Assembly: GCA_029448655.1 (NCBI GenBank) | Contig: JACCLO010000003.1 | Coordinates: 4,278,001 to 4,342,000, forward strand | Reading direction: 5' to 3' | DNA from: Wolfiporia cocos | Taxonomy: Eukaryota > Basidiomycota > Agaricomycetes > Polyporales > Phaeolaceae | Length of the DNA: 64,000 bases | Shown here: piece by piece, positions 1-13,742 of the stretch | How the letters are laid out: every line of letters starts with the position of its first letter | Numbering within the stretch: position 1 is the first letter of the stretch | Notes under the pieces: model-generated | What the model saw: the letters and a program-made list of their open reading frames with translations, nothing else | Databases searched by the model: none | What the model was told of the DNA's origin: nothing | Program-made: the position numbers and the translations under genes

Positions 1-1852
<1,852 letters not shown>

Positions 1853-3020
1853 ATGTCCTGCCGGCTCCCGAATGAGACCCTGTTCGCCATCTTCGCCCTC
1901 CTCCAGCCCGCCGTGCTCGCCCAGGTCGCCCGCACCTCCTCCCGCTTCCGCGCGCTCGCCGCCCGCGTCCTCTACGCGAACATCGTCATCTACGAGCCCC
2001 TCCCCCTCTGCGCCCCCGTCCCGCACCGCACCCGCCGCTGCTGCGAGACCATCCTCCGCAGCGCGGACCTCCCCGACGTCGTCCGCAAGCTCCACATCCG
2101 CTGGCAGACCGACTCGGGCCCGCGCGAGGGCTACTGGTCCTACCTCGAGCCCGTCATCGCCCAGCTGAACGCCACGCTGCGCACGACGCCCAACATCGAG
2201 GTCCTCGAGCTCGGCCTCGGCCTCGTCGGCGCGCCGCTCAGCGCGCGCACCGTCCTCGCCGGGTGCGCCTTCCCCGCCCTCAAGGTCTTCGCCTTCTGTG
2301 GCGTCGGCCGCGGGGACCTCCCGCCCAAGCTGTGCGACGCCGCGATCGCCGTCGACTGGTTCCTCGCCGCGACGCCCACGATCGAGCATCTCCGCCTCTC
2401 CGACTGCTACGACGAGCTCTGCCTCGCCCCGTCCGACCTCCCGCACCTGTCCATATTCCGCGGCACCGCCACCGCCGCCGCGACCGTGGTCCCCGGCCGC
2501 CCCGTGCAGTGGCTCGGCCTCGTCAACCAGGAGTACATAAAGCAGGAGGAGCTCTCCGCGATCGCGCGCGGGAGCACTCAGATTAGGTGGCTCGATCTCA
2601 GCGGTATCTCCGTGACCCCCAACCTCCTCCGGGACATTTCGCGCCACCTCTCGGGGGTCGCCTACCTCAAAATCAGACTCGCGCTCCGCCACGCGCTCCA
2701 CCATTCCTTCACGGGCATCGTAAGTCCCCCGCCAGTCCGCTCCGCTGCTGTCCTCACGCCCGCCCCTCTAGAGCATCCTCGCGGGCCTGACGCCCGTCCT
2801 GGGCGCGTTCCCGGAGCTGTACCAGCTCGACCTCTCGCCCACGAGCGTCTCGAACATGGGGCTCGGCAACGCGCTCGAGGAGTCCTCGCTCTGCACGACG
2901 TGGGCGCGCAGCTGCACGTCGCTGCGGCAGGTCGTCTTCCCGTCCCGGACGGAGTGGACGCTCTCCGCGCGCGAGCAAATCTGGGTGCCGAACACGACGC
3001 CGCGCTACACCCGCAGCTAG
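1853..3020 (+). CDS. F-box domain protein
   Basis: Predicted substrate adaptor of an SCF ubiquitin ligase. Two exons (1853-2719 and 2772-3020) with one 52 bp intron (GTAAGT..TAG) encode 371 aa. The N-terminus reads CRLPNETLFAIFALLQPAVL then AQVARTSSRFRALAARVLY, the usual fungal F-box pattern (LPxExLxxIfxxL, then a run ending in a small-residue/Y motif). The remainder is leucine-rich without regular repeats (for example IEVLELGLGL, IEHLRLSDCYDEL, IRWLDLSGISV), as in the many basidiomycete F-box proteins whose C-terminus binds substrate. The ATG at 1853 places the F-box at the very N-terminus as expected. Third codon positions are strongly C/G biased like the histones. The substrate cannot be predicted. 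Confidence 0.85.
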
Positions 3021-3592
3021 GACGGCCAGGCCCACGGGTAGCCCGCTACCCAGTGCGTCCCCTCCTTTTCGCCGCCTGCCGCGCTGACGTGGGTAAACAG
3101 GCTCCCCTCTGTGGGCTTGGCGTTCGCATCGTGTGCTGAGGGGACGGCGACCCTGCTGGTCCGGCCACGCGCCGCGGTTGGGACCGCTGTATTCATAGCG
3201 CCGCGGCACTCGCCGCGCGCGCGATAATTATGTTATATTTTCCTTTTTGCGGCCAGGTACAGTCGTGTTTTTATTCGCGGATAATCCGCGCCGTGCGGGC
3301 TTTAACGTAGATTGACCAACGGGACAGTTGTGCGCGCTTGCGCTTGTCGGACTGTCCGCTAGAGTGCCGTGTCGGTGTGCCCAAAGAGTGATTCCATAAA
3401 GTACGGTCGCGACTACAGTTTGATCCAATACAACAGTCCGAAGGCGTTGAGCGCAGCTCGCGGAGAAAGCGTGGGACGCAGAATGGGTGACAACTGAAGG
3501 CCATTTAGGGGAGGGGGATACAGTGCAGATAAGGGTATCATCCAATGCAAATTAAAACAACAGAAGAATAGCGGCACGCGCGGACAAGGACC
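3021..3592. other. Intergenic between convergent genes
   Basis: 572 bp between the stops of the F-box gene and the oppositely oriented RhoGAP gene. An AT-rich stretch near 3225-3240 may hold 3'-end signals. No gene seen. Confidence 0.5.
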
Positions 3593-6454
3593 TTATGCCT
3601 CGTTCTCGTCCACGAATATGTCGGTGTAATGTTCCAGGATTGTCTCAACCGCCTTTGGATGGACTCAGCGAACAGCAATCCGCATGCGGTCGGCTGCACT
3701 CACCCTATTCTGCAAAGAGGGATCCATGATTCCAGTCAACTGACCGCTAGCATTAACTTGCCCCTGGCCGAATAACGTCGGGCCGAAAACGATAGCGAGG
3801 TTCTGTATCGACATCGCGTTATGGGCCTCGTTTTGGACAATCCTGGGATGTCTGATCAGCATGGCAAAAACAGACAGATTCTCCCAAACATACCTATTTA
3901 AGTGGCCCATAAAATACTTGAGGGTAGAGTAGTTGGGGTCCGGGAGGTCGTTGACGCGTTCATGCATACGTATGTGTCGTAAGCGGTCGTTCTCATTCTC
4001 TACTACTGATTCAGCAAAGGAAGCACACCAGGGAAGGAGGCACCAACGTGCTGCGCTCAAGAAACCGTTTTGCAGGGTGGACGTAAGCAAGGGGTCAGGC
4101 AACTCTCGGAGCCACAGCTTGAGGACACTCGTGACATTGCTGATGTCAGAAGACCACTCTTCGGCATCGAGGTTCACGGAATCCAGATCTGTATCAATGC
4201 CGGACGGAATAAACGAGCATTCCTTCGCGCGTGATACGCGCGAAACTCACCCCTGTCCAATCGCTCCTTGAGCTTGTTGACTTTGCTCATGGTCCCACCG
4301 ACCCGATAGACGCCCTGTGTGTGCAGCCCGTATTTCTCGATCGCTTCGCAGCACTTTACCATGATGGGGGGCACGTCCACGTCGTCTCGGTTCATCTGCT
4401 CCGCGAGATCGACACCGAACGTCGGTCGGCCCTTGTCAGAGATTTGCGCGTTCACAGTCGCCGGCGAGTTTGCTGCTTGAGCCGTCAACGCGGAGATCAG
4501 GGGAAGCTGGGAAAACCGCACTCAGAACAAGCTAGCCGAGTGCGGAGACTCAACAACTCACGTAACCTTCGTCGCGCGGCCCGTCCCGGCGCGGGCCTTT
4601 GCTATTGGCACCGCCGTGCGCAAATGCATAGTTCTGCATGTAGGTCTTGAAGTCGCTTCGATTGTCGATGGACTCCAGTGTAGCTTTCAGACCGGCTCCG
4701 GCTGTGAGAAGATCATTTGAGAGGAGTTCTTGATGCCACCGGCAGGATGATAATTTACCGTCCTCGTCAACTGGTGTCAGGGTAACACCGTCCTGTAGTG
4801 CAACGCTCTCGCAAAGGAACGCATATCGCGCAAGGTGATAGTGCGTTCCCAGGTCAATCTCGTCCACACACTCTTTTAGTGCCTGTACAGCGTGCATCGT
4901 AAGTCACCGTTCAGACATCGAGCAATGCTGCGTACCCTGAGCAGTCGTGGGTACTGGAAGTTGAAGTATTCTTGGCGGATCGCCTGCGTTTCCGTGACAG
5001 CCTTCCGATACGCGTCGGACTCCTTCGAGACACGGGCACGGACGTCGTCTTCCTGTCTCTGAAGCTACCGACTAACGTTAGGTTTACGAGAATGACGATA
5101 TCCTGCAGAGAAGATCCGGGGTTGTAACGCACATTTCCCGGATTTCGACCTTTGAGAAGCATGCCCCCCTTAGCTACGGCCTTGCCAATCGCCCTCTTGC
5201 CGCCCACACCGGCAGGAGCCCTGCCCTGTACCTGGGTATCGCGGTAAGGCTCGCCCTCTTTCTGCAACAAAAGCCGCCCGAGTTCTTCCGCAGTGACGTC
5301 GAACCTAGCTTTGCATTTTTCCGTCGTCGCTTCGGATTCCTGCAATGTCTTTTCGTATCGGCTCGCGAGGTCCTTGGTCTGCACGGGGTTAAGCCGCTAG
5401 AGCGCGCAAAGTGGACGCTCGAAGGCCTGCTAACCTGCTTTCGGCTGATGTCGACCTCCTTGGCGAGGGTAGCCAGCTCCTGGCTCATCTCGTGCAGACG
5501 CGCTGCAAATTGGATGCGGTTCTCAGCCATGCGCTCGTGTGTCTTCATGGCGCTCTGCCATGCAGTCACGTACGTCCTAAATCGCGTTAGCCACAGGGAA
5601 TATCAAGACGTATGAAATATTACCCGGCCTTTCCTTCGCTCATAGAATAGGCATCGGATGTTGCTCGGGCGAGCTTCTGCAAGTTCCGCCCATATTCCTC
5701 CTCCAGAGTTGCTCTCTTCTTGAAGAACGCCGAGGCTTCCTGTACGAACGGCGGAGGGTCAGAGAATCGTAAGCGGACAGCTGTAGACCGTGTCATACAT
5801 GGAGCCCCGCTAATGCTAGGAGGAACGAGGCAGACTAACTAGGAGAAAGACGCCATAACACGCGCCGGCTCATGAAGGTCTCTGGTGCAGATACGCCCGG
5901 TATTAACCCACCGGACCACGCCAGAGGTCGCGCAGTCCGCATCTCATGAGCGGACGGGGCTCCATGTCTGACACGAGTTCATGCAGTCATAACACTCAAA
6001 TAGACTGGTACATACTTTGCATGATACCATGCTCTGTTTTATTCGGTCGAGTAGTAATGGAATGCCACACTGCGAGTACCGGCATACACGTGTCAATGAC
6101 GGTTGAGCGGTACATACAACGTTCTCTCACATCCATATCGCAGAGTGCCCTCAACACGTTCTCGTCGAAGTTAGCCTCTACCAGCATTGCACTGTCGAAG
6201 GTGGCATTGTCGGGTAGATCTCCGCCTGCGCGTAGACTTTCCCGCCACTTCGACATCGATGGTCGTGTAGGAGACTCTACACTAGACCGCGGTGGGGATA
6301 TTGATTTTGTGGGGGTCGGCGGAACATTGCTATGAAGCGACTCTCCGGAATCGACATGAGAGCCATGTGTTCGTGCATACGCGTTAGATGAATGATGCGT
6401 GTCAGAGGTGTCGGCGTGGTCCCAGGAGGACGGCGAGTAACGGCCCTCGCTCAT
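3593..6454 (-). CDS. F-BAR and RhoGAP domain protein (Rgd1-like)
   Basis: GTPase-activating protein for Rho-family GTPases, acting at curved membranes and polarity sites. Exons by descending coordinate: 6131-6454, 6016-6069, 5624-5739, 5435-5576, 5133-5378, 4936-5058, 4562-4882 (with a likely extra 57 bp in-frame intron at 4702-4758), 4251-4506, 4048-4188, 3894-3999, 3704-3842, 3593-3652. All phases agree, giving about 656-675 aa. After a Ser/Pro-rich N-terminus the F-BAR starts at FDENVLRALCDMDCGIPLLL, with FFKKRATLEEEYGRNLQKLA and the coiled-coil MAENRIQFAARLHEMSQEL. The C-terminal RhoGAP domain has the arginine finger in GVYRVGG, then VLKLWLRELPDPLL and NLAIVFGPTLFG. The domain order matches yeast Rgd1. 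The intron between 5740 and 6015 contains a small inverted-repeat element. Confidence 0.9.
5791..5974. mobile_element. MITE-like element inside a RhoGAP intron
   Basis: Terminal inverted repeats of 19 bp, TGTCATACATGGAGCCCCG at 5791-5809 and its reverse complement at 5956-5974, differ at one position. They enclose 146 bp with no coding capacity. The match may extend two bases outward (CG). I find no convincing target-site duplication. It lies wholly in an intron of the RhoGAP gene, enlarging it to about 276 bp while the neighbouring introns are near 50 bp. The size and ends fit a small non-autonomous DNA transposon; the superfamily is not assignable. Confidence 0.65.
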
Positions 6455-6665
6455 CGTTCACGACGTCAAGCTCCGCGTTGAGCCCCAGAGCCAAGAGTGC
6501 AGCCGCGAGCAGAGACCGGCAGGAGACCGGGCAGGGTGTGGCTACGCCGCTAACGGTTGCCGACAAGTCTAGATCAGATTTACGTAAGTCTGATTTGGGG
6601 TTCAGCAAATCTTATCAGATCTCGCGAGTCCAACAACCCTCCAGCACTTTGCGAACAGATCACAT

Positions 6666-8080
6666 TTACTCCGTTTGTGATACTGTGCCTATCCAGATCT
6701 CTACAGGATCGCCGCCGGCACCGCACCTCTCCCCTACTTTCTCAAATTGTATGCCAACTTCTCTGGTCATGTCCCACAATGAACGCTCGGCTGGATCACG
6801 CTCCTTGTATCCCAAAAGGATCATGGGTGGACGTAGTGATTGACTGTCGGGCGCTGTTCCTAGGCGGACGAGATTCGATAAAGTGCGAACAAGAGCTGGG
6901 AACGAGGAGGTGTTGTATGTGACATCTGCCATACTATCGGCGGGCGATAATTTGATTTTTTACACCTCTGACGAAAGATGAGAACGCACATGATGGCATG
7001 GAATCCACCCTGAATGGCGCTCACTTCGTCCGGTAATTGGTCGTTGTCCCAATCGAGAACAAGGGCCTGCGGACGCGAAGATTGGGACTGGAAGAGCGTT
7101 TCGTTGGCACTGATATTGTGTTCAAGCGAAGGCATCGCGGAAGCTGTAAAGGCAGTCGCGATATTAAATGCATTCTAGCTTGTCGACTCCTAGCGTAACT
7201 CACGAAGATCTGTGGTCATGATCGACCCAGACTTAGGTGGTTGATTGGCATGTCGCAAGGTGCCCAAGGTCATTGACACGATCCCGGTTCCAGCACCTAT
7301 ACAACAACAGTCCCAAAGGCACCTGTATCGTTGCTAGGACACAACACCTACCAAGCTCCAGGATATCTCGAGGTTCGCTGGAGAAAAGAGCGTCTTTTAG
7401 GCTCATTAAGTCACTGGAAGCGTCTGCTTCCAGTTGATCGTGTGCCAGAGTGACTAGCCAAGAGCTCATTCCGACTCCGCTGTCCCATACTTTCTATTAC
7501 GTCTTTTGTGATGCAAATACGTTCTGGAATGGTGATAAAATAGATGTTTTCATACCTTGTCTAAATCGAATGAAGTCTGTTCTTTCACGGTCATAAAAAC
7601 CTGTGACTTAGGGTCTGTCGGGATCCTATAGATGCGCTCTACGTGCTCTTGCTTTCCCTGTGCATATTTGTCCTTCGTACCTCGCAAGCTGAAGAGTATT
7701 GGCATAGACATAACAGGAAATGGTCTTTCTCCAATCGTGGATGAGGGCAGATTGATGACATGAGGGTTTCCTTGCCCGTGCGCGGTGAGGATGAGGCGGT
7801 ACTGCTGCCCTTCTTTAACCCCAGCAGGAAGAGGTACAGGTATGCCCTTGTACGCGCTGGTATTTCGCCAGCTGGTCAACTTTTGCGGCTTTGAGATTCG
7901 CGGTACAGAATTTGGTTTGTCGTTACTGTTCGCGGGAAGAGACCACGAGAAGTAAATGTCCTGCGAGTCATTGAACAGCTCCGTACGCAGATCATTGGCA
8001 ACCTGTGGCGTTACGAGAAACGAGCCGGTGGGAGATACTTGCGAAGGAGGCGGACGTAAAAACGAGAGATAGTAGAACAT
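6666..8080 (-). CDS. METTL21-type protein methyltransferase
   Basis: S-adenosylmethionine-dependent methyltransferase of the seven-beta-strand Methyltransf_16/METTL21 type, probably a protein lysine methyltransferase. Five exons (7556-8080, 7352-7493, 7204-7296, 6990-7143, 6666-6933) in consistent phase give 393 aa. The family features are KVWDSGVGMSSWL before the Rossmann fold, the SAM-binding motif I LELGAGTGIVSM, a QALVLDWDN strand, and the post-II motif IMADVTYNTSSFPALVRTL, followed by PMILLGYKERDPAERSLWD near the C-terminus. The first 175 residues form an N-terminal extension of fungal type (FLRPPPSQVSPTG). The gene is divergent from the rhomboid gene with a 396 bp spacer. Substrate unknown. 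S. pombe Rrg1-like and METTL21-like proteins are the closest groups I can suggest. Confidence 0.85.
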
Positions 8081-8476
8081 CTATGCCGCCTCAGGTGACT
8101 TGAGTACTTTTAGACAGCAATTGCAGTCATACTGCCATCATCAGAGAGCAGGTGAGGAGGATCGACACTTGTTGTGCAAGATCAGATGGACGATTGAAAC
8201 TTGCGCCTGAAGTGCAGCTGATCACGTGCGTGCGTTTTCACGGGACGCGAACGTCTTCGGCACGGGACTGTCTCTATGCGCGTTCATTCTGCCTCCGGCT
8301 TTGCGATATCCTGCACACAGCTCTGCCTTCGAGAGCATACCGTGTTTGACTGTGTACTTCCTCGTGTTGATTGCTGCTTGAAACGCTTGACAAGTTCTTG
8401 AGTGATCATCTCGATTCATTCCATCAAGTTCTTACATTACGCGAACCTCGGCTAATTTCACAGCTACGCTTGTCTT
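8081..8476. other. Divergent promoter region
   Basis: 396 bp between the start codons of the methyltransferase (minus) and rhomboid (plus) genes, presumably holding both promoters. I see no clear TATA box or repeated motif. Confidence 0.45.
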
Positions 8477-10066
8477 ATGCTGAACTCACAACATATCTTC
8501 TATCGAGGATCTCATCGCCTTTTCTCGTTTACCCCTAATAATCGACTGCCAAGGGTGGTCCCCCGCCATGAATTACGGAGACCTCACACACCTTCTATAC
8601 GTCATGGCAGTGCTCATGAGTCCAATAGACCTAGCACTACCTCCTTTGCTGCCAGTATAAGGCCTCCTACGGTTGGCCGACAAGTACTCGTAAGTAGTAC
8701 TGCTTAGGGTGTGCGTATTAAGGTTCCATAGCATCCTAGTTTTTTGTGCTCGGCTCAGTGGCTGTCTTCGGTCTCGCCGCCAAACAAACAAACGAAGACA
8801 CATACCAGTGGACGAAGAAATTATCTAGCTACGGGCTGTCATTCAAGATACGGCCGCCCTCTAACGAGGAGATGAGGAAGGCAAGCTACCGCGAACTGGG
8901 CCGAGTAACTACTCGTATTGTGGTCAAGCTCCTTCAACTAAATTACAGCAAATGTAGAGACTTCAAGCGCGACTGACACAGTTCCAAGAGGCCGTGTCAG
9001 GCTTACCGCAGGACATCCGGGCTATGGCTGTATACAGCTACGCGCAGGTGGCGCAGTCTATCTTGAATACGACGGAGGGCTCACGAATGTGCTATGCCAT
9101 TGGCGCTCTCAACGGAGCGATATTGCTCGCCTGGCAAATTCCTCGATTAACTCCTGTAATGATGCGGGCGTTCACGCATTCCCCACTCTCGGGACTGTCT
9201 TATACGATGTTGACTTGTGTGTTCAGGTAAGTGCGCTTTCTCGATGCGGCAACGGGACTGTCTCATCTAGCATCAATAGCCATAGTAGCTTTCTCCATTA
9301 TCTATTCAATACGATGGCCCTGGCGAGCTTCGGTACTATAATCCATGTTTCTCGGTGTAAAATTGGTATTCAACACGGAATAGGGTCCGCTGCTACTTCA
9401 TATCTGACCACAAAGCAGCAAGAACCGGGTCACCTTCGAGAATCCACATCGAAGTGGCATTTCCTTGCATTTTTCGTGTCTGGTACGGTATACGTCAGCC
9501 ACGGTACTCAGCAGATACTGATTCCCTAGAATAAGCTGGCTTGTTTTCTTCTGCTGTCTCCCACGTCATTACAGCGCGAATCACGTATCCACAACTGGTC
9601 TCACGCCTGACGCGCTTGGCACCATCATTGACCAGTGGCACTTTTTCGTCAGCGAGCACGGCTGCAAGGTCTAGTACTGCCGCTGCAGAGATAGCCTCAA
9701 CAATCAAACCATCGCTCGGAGCGTCTGGAGCCATTTATGCAACAGTTACCCTCACGGCCATGGCATATCCCGACACTCACATCACCCTCATCTTCCCACC
9801 GACACCACCAATCCCGATCCAATATGGCGTTTTTGGCTTGATGGCCGTCGATGTCCTGGGTATTCTTCGAGGATGGAAGTAAGTGCTTTGGTCTCCGTTC
9901 ATACTACTCGCAATGGTAAGGGCGCTGATTGTGTAGGCTCTTCGACCATTATGCGCACCTTGGTGGCGCATTGTTCGGCATCTGGTATCATGCGTACGGC
10001 CCGCAAATTTGGGAGTCCTTCAGGGTCATGACACTCGGGTCGCTGCCTCCTTCTCTCTATCCATAG
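8477..10066 (+). CDS. Mitochondrial rhomboid protease (Pcp1/PARL-like)
   Basis: Intramembrane serine protease of the mitochondrial inner membrane. In yeast the homologue processes the dynamin Mgm1 and cytochrome c peroxidase. Seven exons (8477-8689, 8740-8904, 8982-9226, 9280-9332, 9384-9482, 9536-9878, 9937-10066) in agreeing phases give 415 aa. The N-terminus is basic and lacks acidic residues (HIFYRGSHRLFSFTPNNRLP), as expected of a presequence. A first membrane segment follows (VLFFVLGSVAVFGLAA). The family motif HSSFLHYLFN (HxxxxHxxxN) spans the exon 3/4 join. The catalytic Ser is in LGASGAIYAT (GxSG) and the catalytic His in LFDHYAHLGGALFG. All key residues are present, so it should be active. 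The acceptor at 8739 was chosen because it keeps frame and completes the first membrane helix. Confidence 0.92.
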
Positions 10067-12100
10067 TGATGTTGTATTCTGGCCGCAACTCTCAGTCGCA
10101 CTATCATCACCTCTCAATGTATAGCTATGATTAACGCTCAAGTTTGGCCCCAGTCGGTCGAGGGTCAGGTCAAGAGCTTACATCTGGAACTTCAGAAGGC
10201 CAGACGACTCTTATCCCCGAACCTTCGTGTGACAGTACAGACCAGTATCAGCACGCTGACTGAGGATACAATTTGCAATGCGCACCAAGAGCTGCAATGC
10301 TCTGCGTCAACGTGGGCATAACCGAAGATCCTACCTTCTTGTGTAATCGATGAGACCCAGCGCACAGGGTCGAGGTAGCTGCCGCGGCGGCCGTCGCCAC
10401 TGCGGGATCCAATTATATTTCGAGGAAGCCCTCGGCGAGCAAGTATTTGAAAAACATACAGCAACATTATCTAATACGTTCTCGGGAAAGGCAGGAACGG
10501 AGAAGTAAGGTACGAGTAATGCTGCAGTGCTGACAGGAACATTCTACACTTACTCATTCGCCTTCTAATATTCAGCGAACTTGAAGATCAAGATTGCATT
10601 ATGAAGAGTATCGCCAGGAACCCCCGCTACAGCCCGCCAAAACATCCGCGCGGTTCTCACAGGTGAGTCTGTGTGAATCAGTTCGCACGCACACCACATA
10701 AGAATGCATGCATGCGTAGGTGTAGTGATTGATTGCACTACAGAGATAGAGCCGTGGTATCATCATCAGGCACGCGCTCGGCCTTCATTGCATGCATGCA
10801 ATGAGAATGAAAGCGCAACAAGCACCGAACGGTGGTTGCGCTCCGTCAGGTGCACACACGCCCAACATTGAGGGGACTGCTTATGAGCCAGCGCTGCAGG
10901 TAGTTTACACCTAGGTACGGTCTGTTGTTCCGATCGTGGACGACGGGCGCCGACGATGGGAGGCCGCACCTGGTGCAGAGCGCAGACAGAGCGGGGGCGA
11001 AGAGATCCTTCGGTTTGGTCCGTATAGCAGCCTGTATCGTCAAGTGGCAAGTGGCCTCATGCCACTCTCACGGAAGGGTCCTGCTGCGCTGTGCACCCGG
11101 GGCTCGCAGTGTCGAGGAGATCGTGGCTCCTAGACGACGCTGCATCTTGACATCGTCGCATCTCGGTCACGAAGGTAGAGCTCACAGACTGATATACCGA
11201 GCATTTCGATGCCAGCATAACGGTATGAAGGATCTCTCCGGAAGAAATATGATGGCATCAGCAGGGCAAATAGTTCACCATCCGAATGGAACTATGTTGA
11301 TATTGCTTACAGGGGACCCTTACAACCCTCCTTGACAGCAGCGAAGACTCTCCATTTGTATAAATTGTCGAAGGGAACCGCGAGAACTCGTACGGTTGAG
11401 AGAACCAGGAAAAACTATCTGTCGCCGTCGAGTTGGGCCCCTAATTTCTGTTTGAGAATGGTCGATCATACTACGGTCCGAGTGAGTGTCTTCTCACAGG
11501 GCTCTGTGAAGGCTGGCATCGTGGTCTGCTTTTGCTTTACAACTCTGTGTAGCGCGTGCTGAAATTGTCCCCAACCATTTCTAGTAACATCGCCACCATT
11601 CGTGCGACAGGTGCATCCCGCAGCCTCAGAGAATCCATGTTGCGCAGCAGACTTTCAATGGGCTGTGAGATTGCGTGTTCAAAATTGCAACAATAACCAA
11701 TTGTATCACTCTAATTACATGGTGTGATGATACATATCCGACGCATTCCAGAACGAAACATCAGAGGAAGTGGAATAGAGGGATGGATCGCCAGGGTACG
11801 CCACTTCTTGAATGCGTAGATGTCACGTTCAGCAGTAGGATGCTCAGGTCGGCTTTTCATGGTCAGCAGACCGCGCTATGAGCGCCTTGCGGTAGGTCTT
11901 CTGCTGACGCTGCATCAACCTCGTTCAGATATCCAAATTACGTGTGGCCATCTGCTCACCCGCTAATAGCCGCTGGGGCATGCCGTCTCCTAGGTGATAG
12001 CGCGGCGCATCACCACGTTTCCAAACTCGGTGGCGCATCATCTCGGATTCTCTGCTGGTTTCCGAAGACATGATGGCATACTTACGACATATTAGGGTCA
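10067..12100. other. Unannotated region, no gene recognised
   Basis: About 2 kb with short open frames on both strands. The longest (10925-11335, plus, 136 codons) has no family signature and weak codon structure. An 18 bp palindrome lies at 10786-10803. This looks like unconstrained or decayed DNA. Confidence 0.4.
10786..10803. repeat. 18 bp perfect palindrome
   Basis: CATTGCATGCATGCAATG is its own reverse complement. It could be a protein-binding site or chance in TGCA-rich sequence. No gene start is nearby. Confidence 0.5.
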
Positions 12101-13742
12101 GTAGATTTTGCAATGCTCTATGCTGGGCAGAATTTTGAGACACGCACTGACGGAAAGGTGGCCAAATGCACACGTCTTATTTCGTTGCGGTGCCACTGCA
12201 TGGGCATAGTGGGTGTGTTTTATCGCAGACTGATCAGCCTCCGTACTACGTCTTGCGTTCTTGATACACGAAGCGCGGAGGATAATGCCGGCGAGTTTGA
12301 CTTGTGTTGCGAATATGATCGAGCCCACCCGGATGGTTACAAGTCGCAGGAAGCCAATAATTTCGAATCAATCAAACGGCATAGCTCTGCGATAATGCGG
12401 CGGACACCTCAACCACAGTGGCATGGCTTTCCCGCTTCTTTACACTTTGAGCCAGTGATGGTCAGTGATATAAGCGGTCATGGCACTCGGCGGATTGGAA
12501 ATATGGTGAGTTATCTGCAAGTCTGTACGTGCGCTCCGTTGATCACGACGTGGGACATATACTTGGTTGTTCGCTATAAGGCCCTCGGTTCAACTATGCC
12601 GAGATTCGCCTGCCACAGGTCCATCTTGACGTCGGAAGTTCAGCCACGCTTGCCGCTTCAAGAACAGTAAAACACGGCTGTCATGAATGGTTGCGAGGAG
12701 CCTCACGTTTCAGCAATGGTATCATTTGTCGTGATGTCCCTATGGAAGTCCTTCGCAAGGGCGTCGCTGAGACACAGTTTCCCTACAGCCCTCGATCTGA
12801 TCGCAAATGCGCAAGCGTAGGTTGCTAACTCACAGAAATGTTCTGCATTGCTATTTGATCGCCTCTTGAAGCTATACAGAAGGCAGAGTAAGTAAAACTT
12901 AACCCAAATAGATGGTAGATATTTTGCAAAACTCCATGCTGGACAGAATCTTGAAACATGCGTCAGCGGGTAAGCGGCCGAATGCACACGTCTTATTTCG
13001 CTGCGATGCCACCGCATGGGCATAGTGAGTGTGTTTTATCGCAGACTGATCAGCCTCCGTGCCGCGTCTTGCGTTCTTGATACGCGAAGCGAGGAGGATA
13101 ATGCCGGTGAGTTTGAATTGTGTTGCGAATATGATCGAGCCCACCCGGATGGTTACAGGTCGCAGGAAGCCAAAACTATCGACTCAGTCAACGTCACAGC
13201 TCTGCGATAATGTGGCTGGCGCCGCAACCACAGTGGCATGGTGATTCGCTTCTTCACAACTACGAGCCAATGATGGTCGGTGTTTTTCAAGCGGCTATGA
13301 TGTTCGTTACAATGTTCTCTGCGGATGGAAATGTGGTAAGTTAGAATTTGTGCGTGCGCTCCGTTGATTACGGCGCAGGACATATACTTGATTGTTTGCT
13401 ATAAGGTCCTCGGTTCAACTGTGCCGAGATTCGCCTGCCACTGGCTCATCTGGACGCTGGAAGTTCAGCCACGCTTGTCACTTTGGGAAAGTAGGACACA
13501 TCCATCATGAATGGTTGCGAGGAGCATCGCGTTTCAAATGGTCCCATTTGTCGCGATGCACAGATGGAAGTACTTCACAAGGGCATCGCCGAGAAGCAAC
13601 TTCCCTACAACCCTTGATTATACCACATTGAGTCGTAAATGTGCAGCATAAGACTTAACTTACAGCGCTGCTCAGCGCTGCTATTTGATCACTTCTTGAA
13701 GCTATAGAGAAGGCGGATCAGTTTGAACTTCAACCAAAATAA
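12101..13742 (+). repeat. Tandem direct duplication, about 0.8 kb unit
   Basis: Two head-to-tail copies, roughly 12101-12914 and 12915-13742, differ by many substitutions and small indels (about 15% by eye). Shared blocks include the start ('ATGCTGG.CAGAAT'), the stretch at 12220-12245 and 13055-13080 (CAGACTGATCAGCCTCCGT), GATCGAGCCCACCCGGATGG, ATGAATGGTTGCGAGGAGC and the end near 'TTGAAGCTATA.AGAAGGC'. GTGAGT/GTAAGT donors and YAG acceptors sit at matching positions (near 12505 and 13334). Fragments of open frame such as EIRLPxxHLDxGSSATL occur in both copies. A decayed, duplicated gene fragment is the simplest reading. I recognise no family. Confidence 0.75.

Noticed and set aside
9089..9529. 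146-codon single-exon frame in the rhomboid gene
   Set aside because: It is out of frame with the rhomboid exons and disappears when the four introns around it are spliced.
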